Shown in pieces: positions 22,517-29,723 of a stretch of DNA of 29,723 nt. The translations under genes and the position numbers were made by a program. The stretch's first letter is position 1; the number at the start of each line of letters is the position of its first letter. The notes beneath the pieces were generated by a model. The model had not been told where the DNA came from, did not search any database, and was given only the letters and a program-made list of their open reading frames with translations. The DNA comes from DATGLE01 sp035294325. Lineage in GTDB: Bacteria > Chloroflexota > Ktedonobacteria > Ktedonobacterales > Ktedonobacteraceae. Location of the stretch: positions 1-29,723 of the forward strand of contig DATGLE010000150.1 of NCBI GenBank assembly GCA_035294325.1, given 5' to 3'.

Positions 22517-23941
22517 ATGAGTAGCGATGGATTACTCAAAGCGCTTGCTGCTTCCCAACGCTATCTCGCTCTGGTGCATAAGCAGCACCTGAACAGAAGT
22601 GAGGCGGAATGGCTCATCGAGACCACCGTCAACAACTTCGCACAGTACTACAACAGTGGTTTTATCGAGTATCGTAAGTCAGTCGCCGAGGCCGGCGATT
22701 TTGCCGCCGTCGAGTGGACCGGACGTGGCGCGACCTTCAAGGATGCGCTGGGGCGCGAATACATTGATTGCCTCGGTGGCTTTGGCGTCTTTAACGCGGG
22801 CTGGGCGCATCCTACAGTAGTCCAGGCCGTACAGGCGCAACTGGAGAAGAGTCCCCTGCCAACCCAGGAATTGCTCGATCCCCTGCGTGGTATGCTGGCT
22901 CATCTGCTCGCCGAGATTACTCCCGGCGATATCCAGTATAGCTTCTTCGTGAGCAGCGGTGCCGAGGCCGTTGAAGGCGCTATGAAGCTCGCCAAGCTCT
23001 ATACGCGCAAGAGCGGCTTTATCGCTGCCGTGCGCGGCTTCCACGGCAAAACGACGGGGGCGCTCGCGCTTACCGGCAAATCCATCTTTCGCCGTCCCGC
23101 CCTGCCGTTGCATGATAACATCTTTCATGTGCCATATGGCGACGCCGATGCCGTTGAGCAGCAGTTGCGTATCGCACGCGAAGTTGGCAACGACATCGCC
23201 GCCGTCATCATGGAACCGGTACAGGGCGAGGCCGGGGCGATTGTGCCTCCCGACGATTTCTGGCCCCGCCTGCGCCAGCTCTGTGATGAGTACGAGGTTC
23301 TGCTGATCGCTGACGAGGTACAGACCGGCATGGGACGCACCGGCAAGCTGTGGGGCGTCGAGCACTGGAAGGTCGTCCCCGACATCATGACCGCCGCGAA
23401 GGCGCTTGGCGGCGGTGTTATGCCCCTCGGCGCATTTATGTCCACGCCCAGGATCTGGAGCGTGCTCAATAACAATCCTTTTATTCATTCCACAACGACG
23501 GGCGGCAATCCGCTGGCCTGCGCGGCGGGGATCGCGGCTATCAACGTAACGCTCTCGGAGGACCTCGCCGGCCAGGCGGCCACAAAGGGCGCGTACTTCA
23601 TCGCGCAACTGCGCGAGATCGCCGCGCGCTATAGCGACATATACACCCGGATCACTGGCAAAGGTCTCCTGATCGGCCAGCATTTCGTCAGCGATGAGAT
23701 CGGCTACGCCGTCGCTTCTGGCCTCTTCAAGCGTGGAGTGCTCATTTCAGGTGCCATGAACAATTCACGCGTCATTCGCGTCGAGCCGCCGCTGGTCATT
23801 ACGCGTGAGGAGATTGATACTATCCTCAATCGCCTGGAGGATACGCTTCGCGCGCTGCATGCAACCATCTCGACGCCCTCTCCGCGAGCGATAAGCGCGG
23901 ACGGTGAGAAACTGGCCGGGACCGGCACGGCGGTAGCCTGA
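22517..23941 (+). CDS. patA: Putrescine (diamine) aminotransferase, PLP-dependent class III
   Basis: The 474-aa protein is strikingly like E. coli putrescine aminotransferase (YgjG/PatA) in blocks such as GFIEYRKSVAEAGDFAAVEW, IDCLGGFGVFNAG, PTQELLDPLRGMLA and DEVQTGMGRTGKLWG. PLP is expected on K295 (AAKALGGGVMPLGA), with D266 binding the pyridine nitrogen. PatA moves the amino group of putrescine or cadaverine to 2-oxoglutarate, giving 4-aminobutanal or its ring form. The start at 22517 has AAAGGGG upstream; the longer frame to 22463 runs through the leader hairpins. It heads a three-gene set with a saccharopine-dehydrogenase-like enzyme and an aldehyde dehydrogenase. Cadaverine or another omega-amine is an alternative substrate. 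Confidence 0.9.
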   Translation: MSSDGLLKALAASQRYLALVHKQHLNRSEAEWLIETTVNNFAQYYNSGFIEYRKSVAEAGDFAAVEWTGRGATFKDALGREYIDCLGGFGVFNAGWAHPTVVQAVQAQLEKSPLPTQELLDPLRGMLAHLLAEITPGDIQYSFFVSSGAEAVEGAMKLAKLYTRKSGFIAAVRGFHGKTTGALALTGKSIFRRPALPLHDNIFHVPYGDADAVEQQLRIAREVGNDIAAVIMEPVQGEAGAIVPPDDFWPRLRQLCDEYEVLLIADEVQTGMGRTGKLWGVEHWKVVPDIMTAAKALGGGVMPLGAFMSTPRIWSVLNNNPFIHSTTTGGNPLACAAGIAAINVTLSEDLAGQAATKGAYFIAQLREIAARYSDIYTRITGKGLLIGQHFVSDEIGYAVASGLFKRGVLISGAMNNSRVIRVEPPLVITREEIDTILNRLEDTLRALHATISTPSPRAISADGEKLAGTGTAVA

Positions 23942-23957
23942 ATGGAGGATCATCACC

Positions 23958-25121
23958 GTGCGTGTGATTGTACTCGGTGGCGCCGGCGCAATGGGACGCG
24001 TCGCCGTGCGCGCGCTGACCGAATATGAGGATGTCGAGCAGATCGTCATCGCCGACTATAATGAAGAGCAGGCCAGCGCTGTAGCCTCGGCGCTCAACAG
24101 CGCCAGACTCCAGGTCCAGCAGATCGACGTGACCGATGAGCAGCGGCTCGCCGATCTGCTCCAGGGGGCCAGCGTAGTGCTGAACGCCGTGGATTACGCC
24201 TTCAATCTGCCCGTGCTGCGCGCCTGTATCCGCGAAAAGGTTCACTACGCCGATCTTGGCGGACTCTTCCATATGACGCGCAAGATGATGGCGCTGCATG
24301 CGGAGGCTGAGGCGGCAGGTATCACCGCTATCGCCGGTATGGGCGGCACTCCTGGTATTACCAATCTGCTCGCGCGCCTGGCGGTAGACAGGCTCGACAG
24401 CGTGGAAAGCATCAGGGTGCAACTCGGGTGCAGCGATACGACACCCACGACTGCTCCGCTGGTGGCGCCCTACTCCATTCGCACGCTGCTCGACGAATTT
24501 ACCAGGGAAGCCCAGGTGTTCCAGGATGGCGAATGGTACGCTCAGCCGCCGCTCAGCGGGCAGGAAGAGATCGATTTTCCCGCGCCCGTCGGACGCGCCA
24601 CGGCGGTCTACTCGCTGCATTCGGAGTGCGCTACCCTTCCCATCTCATTCCGTGAGAAGGGCATTCGCCACGTCTCGTTCAAGATCGCTTTTCCCGGCGA
24701 CTTCATGACGAAGCTCAAATTTCTGGTCGATCTGGGCTTCGGCAGCGCGGAGCCGATTAACGCGCGCGGCGTTCGCGTCGCTCCGCGCGAGGTGCTGGCA
24801 AGCCTGCTCGCCGCGTTTCCCGTCGAAGATGTCGAGCCACAGGACTGCGATGTCCTGCGCGTCATCACAACCGGTCAGGCAGGCGGGCAGGCCGTGGAGA
24901 TTACCAACCAGGTCGTTGTCCTCCCTTACAGGCGCTGGCATATCAGCGCCGGCGCCATGGACACGGGAACGCCGCTGGCTATCGCGGGCCACCTGCTGGC
25001 ACGCGGCGAGATTACGCGGCGCGGCGTCATCGGCCCGGAACTGTGCGTGCCCGCCGCGCCGTTCTTCCGCGAGCTTGAGCGCTACGGCATGCACATCCAG
25101 AGCGAGAGCCGCGCGTTGTAA
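23958..25121 (+). CDS. Saccharopine dehydrogenase-like NAD(P)-dependent oxidoreductase
   Basis: The 387-aa protein has an N-terminal Rossmann fold, VLGGAGAMGR (5-14), and a saccharopine dehydrogenase/lysine dehydrogenase-like layout: VLNAVDYAFNLPVLRACI, HYADLGG and GMGGTPGITNL. Family members oxidise or reduce secondary-amine adducts of amino acids (saccharopine, carboxynorspermidine) or deaminate lysine. The start is GTG with GGAGG upstream, 16 bases after patA. Its position between a diamine aminotransferase and an aminoaldehyde dehydrogenase suggests it acts on an amine, imine or amino-acid adduct in that pathway. The precise reaction cannot be told from sequence. Confidence 0.85.
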   Translation: MRVIVLGGAGAMGRVAVRALTEYEDVEQIVIADYNEEQASAVASALNSARLQVQQIDVTDEQRLADLLQGASVVLNAVDYAFNLPVLRACIREKVHYADLGGLFHMTRKMMALHAEAEAAGITAIAGMGGTPGITNLLARLAVDRLDSVESIRVQLGCSDTTPTTAPLVAPYSIRTLLDEFTREAQVFQDGEWYAQPPLSGQEEIDFPAPVGRATAVYSLHSECATLPISFREKGIRHVSFKIAFPGDFMTKLKFLVDLGFGSAEPINARGVRVAPREVLASLLAAFPVEDVEPQDCDVLRVITTGQAGGQAVEITNQVVVLPYRRWHISAGAMDTGTPLAIAGHLLARGEITRRGVIGPELCVPAAPFFRELERYGMHIQSESRAL

Positions 25122-25271
25122 AGCGCGCACAGTGCCGTCTCGCTGTGGTAGAATATCTGGAGGAGGCCACCGTTATTCGCAACGATTTTTTAATACAGGT
25201 ACGAATATCGGAAGAACAGCCGCATATCAGTACGAATATTTCTTTTCAGTTCGCGGAAAGGAGCCATCAGG

Positions 25272-26768
25272 ATGTCAGAGTACAGGCTCTTAATCAATGG
25301 AGAACTCGTCAATAGCAGTACGGGCAAAACCGCTGACGACATCAGTCCGGCGACGGGCGCGGTCATTGCCCGGGTTCCAGAAACGACACTGGACGATATG
25401 AACCGCGCGGTTGCCTCGGCGCGTGCCGCCTTTGACGATGGCCGCTGGTCCGGCCTGCCACATGGCGCCCGCGCGGCGATCCTGGAGAAGCTCGCATCTC
25501 TGGTCGAGGAGCACGCGGGCGAACTGGCGGAACTGGAGTCGCAGGATACCGGCAAGCCGATCAAGCTGGCACGCGACAGCGACATTCCCTTTGCCGCCGA
25601 TAACCTGCACTTCTTCGCCGGGGCGGCACGCCACCTCGCCGGCAGCGCAGCCAGCGAGTATAGCGGCGCCCATACCAGCATCATTCGCCGCGAGCCGGTT
25701 GGCGTCGTTGCCTCGGTTGCCCCCTGGAACTATCCCTTCATGATGGCGGCATGGAAGATCGGACCGGCGCTGGCCGCCGGTAACACCGTCGTCTTCAAGC
25801 CATCGCCGGAGACGCCGCTGACCGCGCTCAAACTCGGCGAGCTGGCCCTGGAGGCCGGAATCCCCGCCGGTGTGCTCAATATCATCGCCGATGGACCCGA
25901 CGTGGCGCCGAGCCTCGTCAGCCACAAAGATGTCAACATGGTCTCGATCACTGGCAGCACCCGCAGTGGGAAATACGTCATGCGCGCGGCCGCCGATACG
26001 ATCAAGCGCGCGCACCTCGAACTGGGCGGCAAGGCTCCCTTCATCGTCTACGAGGATGCCGATATCGAGGCCAGCGCCAATGGCGCCGTCGTCGGCGGCT
26101 ACGTCAACTGTGGGCAGGACTGCACGGCAGCGACACGCATCTACGTGCAGGATAGCGTCTACGATGCCTTCATGGGCACGTTTACCAGCCTGGTGAAGCA
26201 GATCCGTGTCGGCGACCCTTCCAGCGAGAGCACCGATATGGGGCCGTTGATCTCCGCCAGGCAGCGTGAGCGCGTTGAGGGTTACGTCGAGCGCGCGCTG
26301 CGCGCGGGCGCGAACATTATCATAGGTGGCAAGCGCGCCTCGATTCCCGGTTTTGAGCAGGGCTTCTTCTTCGAGCCAACGATAATAGCCGAGGAGCGCA
26401 ACGATGCCGAGATCGTGCAGAACGAGGTCTTTGGCCCGGTGGTGGTCGTGTCTCGTTTCAAGACCGAGGAAGAGGTCTTACAGAAGGCCAACGGCGTCGT
26501 CTATGGCCTGGCCGCTTCGGTCTGGACACGCGATATCTATAAGGCGATGCGCGCCAGCAAGGCGCTCCAGTTCGGCACCGTCTGGGTGAACGATCACCTG
26601 CCACTGACCTCCGAGATGCCGCACGGTGGCTATAAAGAGAGCGGCATCGGCAAGGATATGTCGCTCTACTCCTTCGAGGAGTATACGCAGATCAAGCATG
26701 TCATGATCGACCTGGGTGGCGAGGTCCGCAAAGGCTGGCACTATACCATCTTCGGTGACGCCGAATAA
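25272..26768 (+). CDS. patD: Gamma-aminobutyraldehyde/betaine-aldehyde-type dehydrogenase
   Basis: The 498-aa protein is an NAD(P)-dependent aldehyde dehydrogenase. The oxyanion Asn is in PWNYPF (N153), the general base E250 is in ELGGK and the catalytic C284 in NCGQDCTAATR. The NxGQDCTA active-site context and the C-terminal MPHGGYKESGIGKDMSLYS...EYTQIKHVM fit the PatD/YdcW and betaine aldehyde group. With PatA it would turn putrescine into 4-aminobutyrate. A 150-base gap separates it from the previous gene and holds two GTACGAATAT copies, so it may have its own promoter. AAGGAG lies 9 bases before the start. The symbol rests on context; PuuC-like or betaine substrates are possible. Confidence 0.88.
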   Translation: MSEYRLLINGELVNSSTGKTADDISPATGAVIARVPETTLDDMNRAVASARAAFDDGRWSGLPHGARAAILEKLASLVEEHAGELAELESQDTGKPIKLARDSDIPFAADNLHFFAGAARHLAGSAASEYSGAHTSIIRREPVGVVASVAPWNYPFMMAAWKIGPALAAGNTVVFKPSPETPLTALKLGELALEAGIPAGVLNIIADGPDVAPSLVSHKDVNMVSITGSTRSGKYVMRAAADTIKRAHLELGGKAPFIVYEDADIEASANGAVVGGYVNCGQDCTAATRIYVQDSVYDAFMGTFTSLVKQIRVGDPSSESTDMGPLISARQRERVEGYVERALRAGANIIIGGKRASIPGFEQGFFFEPTIIAEERNDAEIVQNEVFGPVVVVSRFKTEEEVLQKANGVVYGLAASVWTRDIYKAMRASKALQFGTVWVNDHLPLTSEMPHGGYKESGIGKDMSLYSFEEYTQIKHVMIDLGGEVRKGWHYTIFGDAE

Positions 26769-26774
26769 ATTTCC

Positions 26775-26816
26775 GGCGGGGAGATCGCGTCATTTACCGG
26801 TGCGGCCCTCCCCGCC
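26775..26816. terminator. Hairpin between convergent genes
   Basis: GGCGGGGAG (26775-26783) and CTCCCCGCC (26808-26816) form a 9-bp GC stem between the convergent aldehyde dehydrogenase and RidA genes. There is only a weak TTCCCTT tail, so it is a probable rather than classic terminator. Confidence 0.55.
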
Positions 26817-26821
26817 TTCCC

Positions 26822-27223
26822 TTAATTGCCCTCACATACGGCGTCAACCTCGATCTCGACCAGCCATTCGGGATCGATAAAGCGCGTCACCTGCATCACG
26901 GTGCAGGCCGGGCGAATCGCGCCAAAGAACTCGCCATGTACGCTGCCCACGCTCTCCCAGTCCGCTATATTTGTGAGCAGAACGCGCGTGCGAATCACAT
27001 CGGCAAGGCTCGCGCCCAATCCTTCCAGAGCGTCGCGAACGATCTCCAGGCAGCGCCGTGCCTGGGCCGCCGCGTCCCCCGGCGCTACCGTCCGGCCATC
27101 CTTCCCGATTGGCGCCGTGCCCGCCACCGCGATGATATTGCCGGCGCGCACGGCTCGCGATAAACCGATTCTGGGTTCGTATGGTGATCCCGACGAAAAA
27201 CGCTGACGTGATGTGCTGCTCAT
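26822..27223 (-). CDS. RidA/YjgF-family enamine/imine deaminase
   Basis: The 133-aa protein fits the RidA fold: VRAGNIIAVAGTAPI, the middle EGLGASLADVIRTRVLLTNI and the C-terminal ACTVMQVTRFIDPEWLVEIEV. The usual R-P-A...E-x-x pattern near IRPACT is present, including the Arg that binds the carboxylate in active members. RidA proteins hydrolyse reactive enamines and imines released by PLP enzymes, which suits a gene facing an aminotransferase operon. I start at 27223, where AGAGGA lies 8 bases upstream, rather than at 27271. Confidence 0.9.
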   Translation of the reverse strand: MSSTSRQRFSSGSPYEPRIGLSRAVRAGNIIAVAGTAPIGKDGRTVAPGDAAAQARRCLEIVRDALEGLGASLADVIRTRVLLTNIADWESVGSVHGEFFGAIRPACTVMQVTRFIDPEWLVEIEVDAVCEGN

Positions 27224-27384
27224 CTGCGATTCCTCTCTATCTAAAGATAGCGCTGCCTGAACGATGCTCACGGCATAACTTCAAGCCGCGCATATGCTCA
27301 GAGCATTGTTTTGCAATTGCAGGCGATCCAGAAAAAAGTGTATCGTTCATCTTGTAAGTATATTTCTGGAAGGATAAAATTACC

Positions 27385-27624
27385 ATGCGCATTCTTGTAA
27401 TTGGGGGCACACGCTTCATCGGCCAGGCGGCTGTGCGCGCCCTTGCCGACGCAGGCCATGATATCACCATCTTCCATCGCGGTCAAACCGAACCCGACTT
27501 GCCCGCCTCCGTAAAACACATCCACTGCGGCGATGCATCCCCGGCCTTCATTGGCTGGAAAGTGCAGTTTCTGCCGCAATATGTCGACGAGTTCAGACGC
27601 CTCGCACCAGATGTCGTGCTGGAC
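27385..27624 (+). pseudogene. Truncated NAD-dependent epimerase/dehydratase (5' part only)
   Basis: The first 80 codons encode the opening of an extended SDR: MRILVIGGTRFIGQAAVRAL, the IFHRGQT strand-2 end and FRRLAPDVVLD. Full family members have about 300 or more residues. After DVVLD the frame runs into unrelated sequence (to a stop at 27780) that overlaps the leader and start of the HicB-like gene. The Rossmann motif is intact but the catalytic half is missing, so I call it a remnant. GGAAGG precedes the start. The breakpoint lies close to 27620. Confidence 0.75.
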
Positions 27625-27712
27625 GCCAGGAAGCCGGATCGGAGGCAATGTTATATAATTGGAGGAAACAACGCGCTCAAAATCTGGCAGGTCAGTAGTA
27701 AGAGAGGTAAGG

Positions 27713-27928
27713 ATGCTATGCACCCGAAACACTATTCAATGGAGCGAGGAGGACCGGGTATATATCGTTACTGTCCCTGAGCTTCCAGGATGCAAAACCC
27801 ACGGCAAGACCTATAAGAAAGCAGTCAAGCAAGGCGAGGATGCCATTGAAAGCTGGATTATGGCTGCAAAGGATAGGGGACACCCAATCCCTGCACCCAG
27901 GATTTTGACCGCAACCTCAATAGATTAA
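27713..27928 (+). CDS. HicB-like (UPF0150) small protein
   Basis: The 71-aa protein matches the HicB antitoxin N-terminal fold: IQWSEEDRVYIVTVPELPGC, then GKTYKKAVKQGEDAIESWI and PIPAPRI. HicB usually neutralises the mRNA-cleaving toxin HicA, but no HicA frame is found on either side. There is also no added DNA-binding domain, so it is an orphan. The ATG at 27713 follows GAGAGG; the frame is open from 27659. TATAATTGGAGGAA at 27654 may drive it. It directly follows the broken epimerase, suggesting insertion at that point. Confidence 0.75.
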   Translation: MLCTRNTIQWSEEDRVYIVTVPELPGCKTHGKTYKKAVKQGEDAIESWIMAAKDRGHPIPAPRILTATSID

Positions 27929-27968
27929 AGATGTTCAAAAAAGATAGTGAGAAAGTAGGGTAGTGATT

Positions 27969-28116
27969 ATGCCAAATCAGGAAGAGAGACTCACCGCTTT
28001 GCAGTAATGAAAGGCAGACTTTTATGCCAAAAGAAGAGCGCCTGCAAATCGTGGAATATGACCTGAACCGTTTCAAAACCGAAACTATCAAATCCTCTCC
28101 TGAACAGCAGTTATAA
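27969..28116 (+). pseudogene. Two decayed fragments of a small coiled-coil gene family
   Basis: Two short frames in a row begin alike: MPNQEERLTALQ then stop (27969-28007), and MPKEERLQIVEYDLNRFKT and on to a stop (28024-28116, 30 aa). The shared MPxxEERL start and the heptad-like continuation suggest 5' remnants of the same family of helical proteins. This is pattern recognition and unproven. Nothing else coding is seen from 27929 to 28260. Confidence 0.35.
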
Positions 28117-28260
28117 ACCTCAATCCAAATCTGCTCATAATTCAGGTGCCATTCAGAACAAAAGAACATCACAGGCTGAGCAATAAGATGCTTTCTCACA
28201 TAGTAGAGGCCAGCCCCCACAGGCCGAACATGCAGCAATGTCATGGCGGAGATAGCAGGG

Positions 28261-28289
28261 TTGTTCGCACCCGGTATCAGATGTATAAT
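28261..28289 (+). promoter_or_regulatory. Promoter with overlapping dyad for the membrane protein gene
   Basis: TTGTTC (28261-28266) and TATAAT (28284-28289) are 17 bases apart. The -10 is embraced by TCAGAT/ATCTGA (28277-28282, 28288-28293), an operator-like dyad. The start codon is about 100 bases downstream. Confidence 0.6.
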
Positions 28290-28330
28290 CTGAGATGGTC
28301 GTGGAAAGGGTTCTCTTCCTCACACACGCA

Positions 28331-28357
28331 ATGCACGCAATGCATGCAATGCATGCA
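28331..28357. repeat. Three 9-bp units, ATGCAYGCA
   Basis: ATGCACGCA, ATGCATGCA and ATGCATGCA follow one another directly, preceded by CACGCA. Two units contain the palindrome TGCATGCA. The array is in the untranslated leader between promoter and start of the membrane protein gene. Confidence 0.75.
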
Positions 28358-28390
28358 CTGATACACGCAATCAAAGGATGACAGGATATC

Positions 28391-29410
28391 ATGCTACAGA
28401 CGTTACCGTTGGTGCTGTTCATTATTATGGCGGAGGTATCGATAGGCGCGGTAGCCGTGCTGGTCTTCCTCGACTGGCGCAATGAGGTCAAGCGCGGCTT
28501 TCTTATCTCCTATGCCCTTATCTATCTCGTCCTGATCGGGCTGACCTATCTGGTAGAGCAGAATTTCGCTACTCCGGCGTTATTGAGCACCTACACGCAG
28601 CTTGATAAAACCTGGACGGCATATCAATCGCTGCCGCTCCTGCTCTTCTTCCTGCTGATGATCCCGTATAATCTGCTGCTCTGGTTTGATCGCAGCGCCG
28701 GGGTAGACGGCAGAGCCAGGATTGAGGCTGCCAGGAAAGCGGAGATTGAGGCTGGTAATACGCCATCTGCTCGCCCGGCACGCGGATCTACCCTGCGTAC
28801 CCTGCGCCTCGCCAGCGGAGCGGCGACGGTCCTGGCCGGTCTGCTGACACTCTTCGTCATGGCGATGATCTATCGGCCCCTGGCCTCCGCGAACCTGGGC
28901 GGCGCCTTCACCGTTGTCGGCTTCTTCGCGTCAGCCTTCGCACTGGGCGGCGTACTGACGGCGATGTGGCTCGGTCACTGGTATCTGGTCACACCAGCAC
29001 TTTCGGAAAAGCCGTTGCAGTTCGCGACAACGCTTGTCCTCGCCGCCATCTTCGTGCAGGTCATCTGCGCGCTCTCGGCCGGTCCGAGCACGGCCTATGC
29101 TAACAAGCCCGTCGCCCCCACCTCCGGCTCAACCTCGATATCTGCCGCAGCCCCTTCTACGCCGGTACCAGGTACGCAGGTACAGATCAAGCCTGGCAAC
29201 ACGCCTACCGTCGCGCCACTGGGAGTAGATACCATCGGCTGGCTGCGCATCCTGATCGGCTTTGTGCTGCCTCTGGCGCTCGGCGCGCTCGCATGGAAAC
29301 TGATCAGAGATCGCTCATTTCAATCCGCGACGGGAATGCTCTACCTGGTTGTCGTCTGTACGCTGGCCGGCGAAATACTGGCGCGCGGACTCTTCCTATC
29401 CGGCCTGTAA
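28391..29410 (+). CDS. Polytopic membrane protein of unknown function
   Basis: I do not recognise this 339-aa protein. It has about seven to eight hydrophobic segments: residues about 5-27, 37-55, 78-98, 140-160, 170-197, 212-232, 283-303 and 316-335. Between segments 3 and 4 is a charged loop (RSAGVDGRARIEAARKAEIE). Between 6 and 7 there is a Pro/Ser/Thr-rich loop of about 45 residues, probably extracytoplasmic. No enzyme or transporter motif stands out. AGGA lies 6-9 bases before the ATG. It is followed by a long inverted repeat and then a convergent acyl-CoA synthetase gene. Confidence 0.8.
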   Translation: MLQTLPLVLFIIMAEVSIGAVAVLVFLDWRNEVKRGFLISYALIYLVLIGLTYLVEQNFATPALLSTYTQLDKTWTAYQSLPLLLFFLLMIPYNLLLWFDRSAGVDGRARIEAARKAEIEAGNTPSARPARGSTLRTLRLASGAATVLAGLLTLFVMAMIYRPLASANLGGAFTVVGFFASAFALGGVLTAMWLGHWYLVTPALSEKPLQFATTLVLAAIFVQVICALSAGPSTAYANKPVAPTSGSTSISAAAPSTPVPGTQVQIKPGNTPTVAPLGVDTIGWLRILIGFVLPLALGALAWKLIRDRSFQSATGMLYLVVVCTLAGEILARGLFLSGL

Positions 29411-29433
29411 CGGGGAACGAGACAATGCAACCT

Positions 29434-29546
29434 CTGTAGGGGCGCTGCGAGGGCGGGCAAGCCCGTTGCGCTTTGGCCTTCCTGCCTCTCACTCGCCATA
29501 CCAGGATGGGCGGGCTTGCTCGCTGGCGCTCGCAGCGCCCCTACAG
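29434..29546. repeat. Long inverted repeat, GTAGGGGCG type, copy 2
   Basis: Outer arms CTGTAGGGGCGCTGCGAG (29434-29451) and its perfect complement (29529-29546) are 18 bp. Inside are GGGCAAGCCCG and GCGGGCTTGC elements. The GTAGGGGCGC edge and GCGGGCTTGC centre are shared with the inverted repeat at 14628. It lies between convergent genes and may terminate both. Confidence 0.85.
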
Positions 29547-29583
29547 GGATCCCACAATTCACTCCCAAAACCTGTACCTTACG

Positions 29584-29723
29584 TTAGTCAGATACCGCGC
29601 TATCGGCCGAGCGCAGCGCTTTTTCGCGCTCCTTCAATACGCGGCGCAGGATCTTGCCCGACGCATTCTTGGGAATAGCATCGATGAACTCAATCATATG
29701 GATGCGCTTGTAACCGGCAAGCT
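29584..29723 (-). CDS. Acyl-CoA synthetase/AMP-binding enzyme, C-terminal end (partial)
   Basis: Only the last 46 codons are in the window; the gene continues past the right edge. The reading LAGYKRIHMIEFIDAIPKNA followed by SGKILRR is the C-terminal domain signature of AMP-forming acyl-CoA synthetases, including the catalytic Lys in SGKILRR needed for adenylation. The tail after RRVLKERE is short and polar. Acyl substrate cannot be judged from this part. Confidence 0.85.
   Translation of the reverse strand, partial: LAGYKRIHMIEFIDAIPKNASGKILRRVLKEREKALRSADSAVSD

Noticed and set aside
22679..23683. 334-codon minus-strand frame opposite patA
   Set aside because: Antisense shadow of a gene with clear block-by-block resemblance to YgjG/PatA.

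Overview
The window looks like chromosomal DNA of a GC-rich, soil-type heterotroph, most probably a Chloroflexota member of the Ktedonobacterales type (inferred from gene content, not from a marker gene). It has a Hanks-type Ser/Thr kinase with a Thr/Ser-rich tail, a twin-arginine lipoprotein in an amino-acid ABC system, chelatase AAA+ proteins with no photosynthesis genes, a mycofactocin precursor, and very many intergenic palindromes and minisatellites. I see no rRNA, tRNA, CRISPR array, intact transposase or prophage.

Layout. 1-2.6 kb: a single-domain response regulator, a strong terminator, a 17-bp minisatellite, a DUF3267 putative metalloprotease and a RusA-like resolvase. 2.6-11.5 kb, all minus strand: a secreted PEBP/YbhB protein, a MaoC-type hydratase, a cytochrome P450, a ChlI-type AAA+ protein, an NDMA-type zinc alcohol dehydrogenase, a ChlD-type AAA+/VWA protein, a mycofactocin-type SDR and, overlapping its start by 11 nt, a 57-aa mycofactocin precursor (MftA) ending in IDGICGVY. 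11.6-14.6 kb, plus strand: Ser/Thr kinase and MurJ. 14.9-17.3 kb, minus strand: glycosyltransferase 2, DUF2064 transferase and a radical SAM/SPASM protein. 17.4-18.1 kb: repeat-rich spacer. 18.1-21.8 kb: promoter plus a four-gene polar amino-acid ABC transporter. 22.5-26.8 kb: putrescine aminotransferase, saccharopine-dehydrogenase-like oxidoreductase and aminobutyraldehyde-type dehydrogenase, a probable polyamine or diamine catabolic operon behind a structured leader; a RidA gene faces it. 27.3-28.1 kb: a gene graveyard with a broken epimerase, a HicB-like ORF and decayed fragments. 28.4-29.7 kb: an unknown membrane protein and the C-terminus of an acyl-CoA synthetase.

Two things stand out. 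First, mftA overlaps the start of an SDR and lies about 3.4 kb from an NDMA-type alcohol dehydrogenase. Both enzyme families are known mycofactocin clients, yet none of the maturation genes (mftB-F) is in the window, so this is a split mycofactocin system. Second, there is a family of dispersed intergenic elements, each a near-perfect 24-34 bp palindrome (one shorter) usually with a 3-nt loop. Their arm sequences differ from copy to copy, while the apex (ATGCGC-NNN-GCGCAT in five copies) and the small GC-rich hairpin feet are shared. Arms that change but stay exactly self-complementary imply a hairpin-templated mechanism or strong selection for the stem, and ordinary transposon families do not explain this. 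All functional statements are from reading the sequence; no database search was run.
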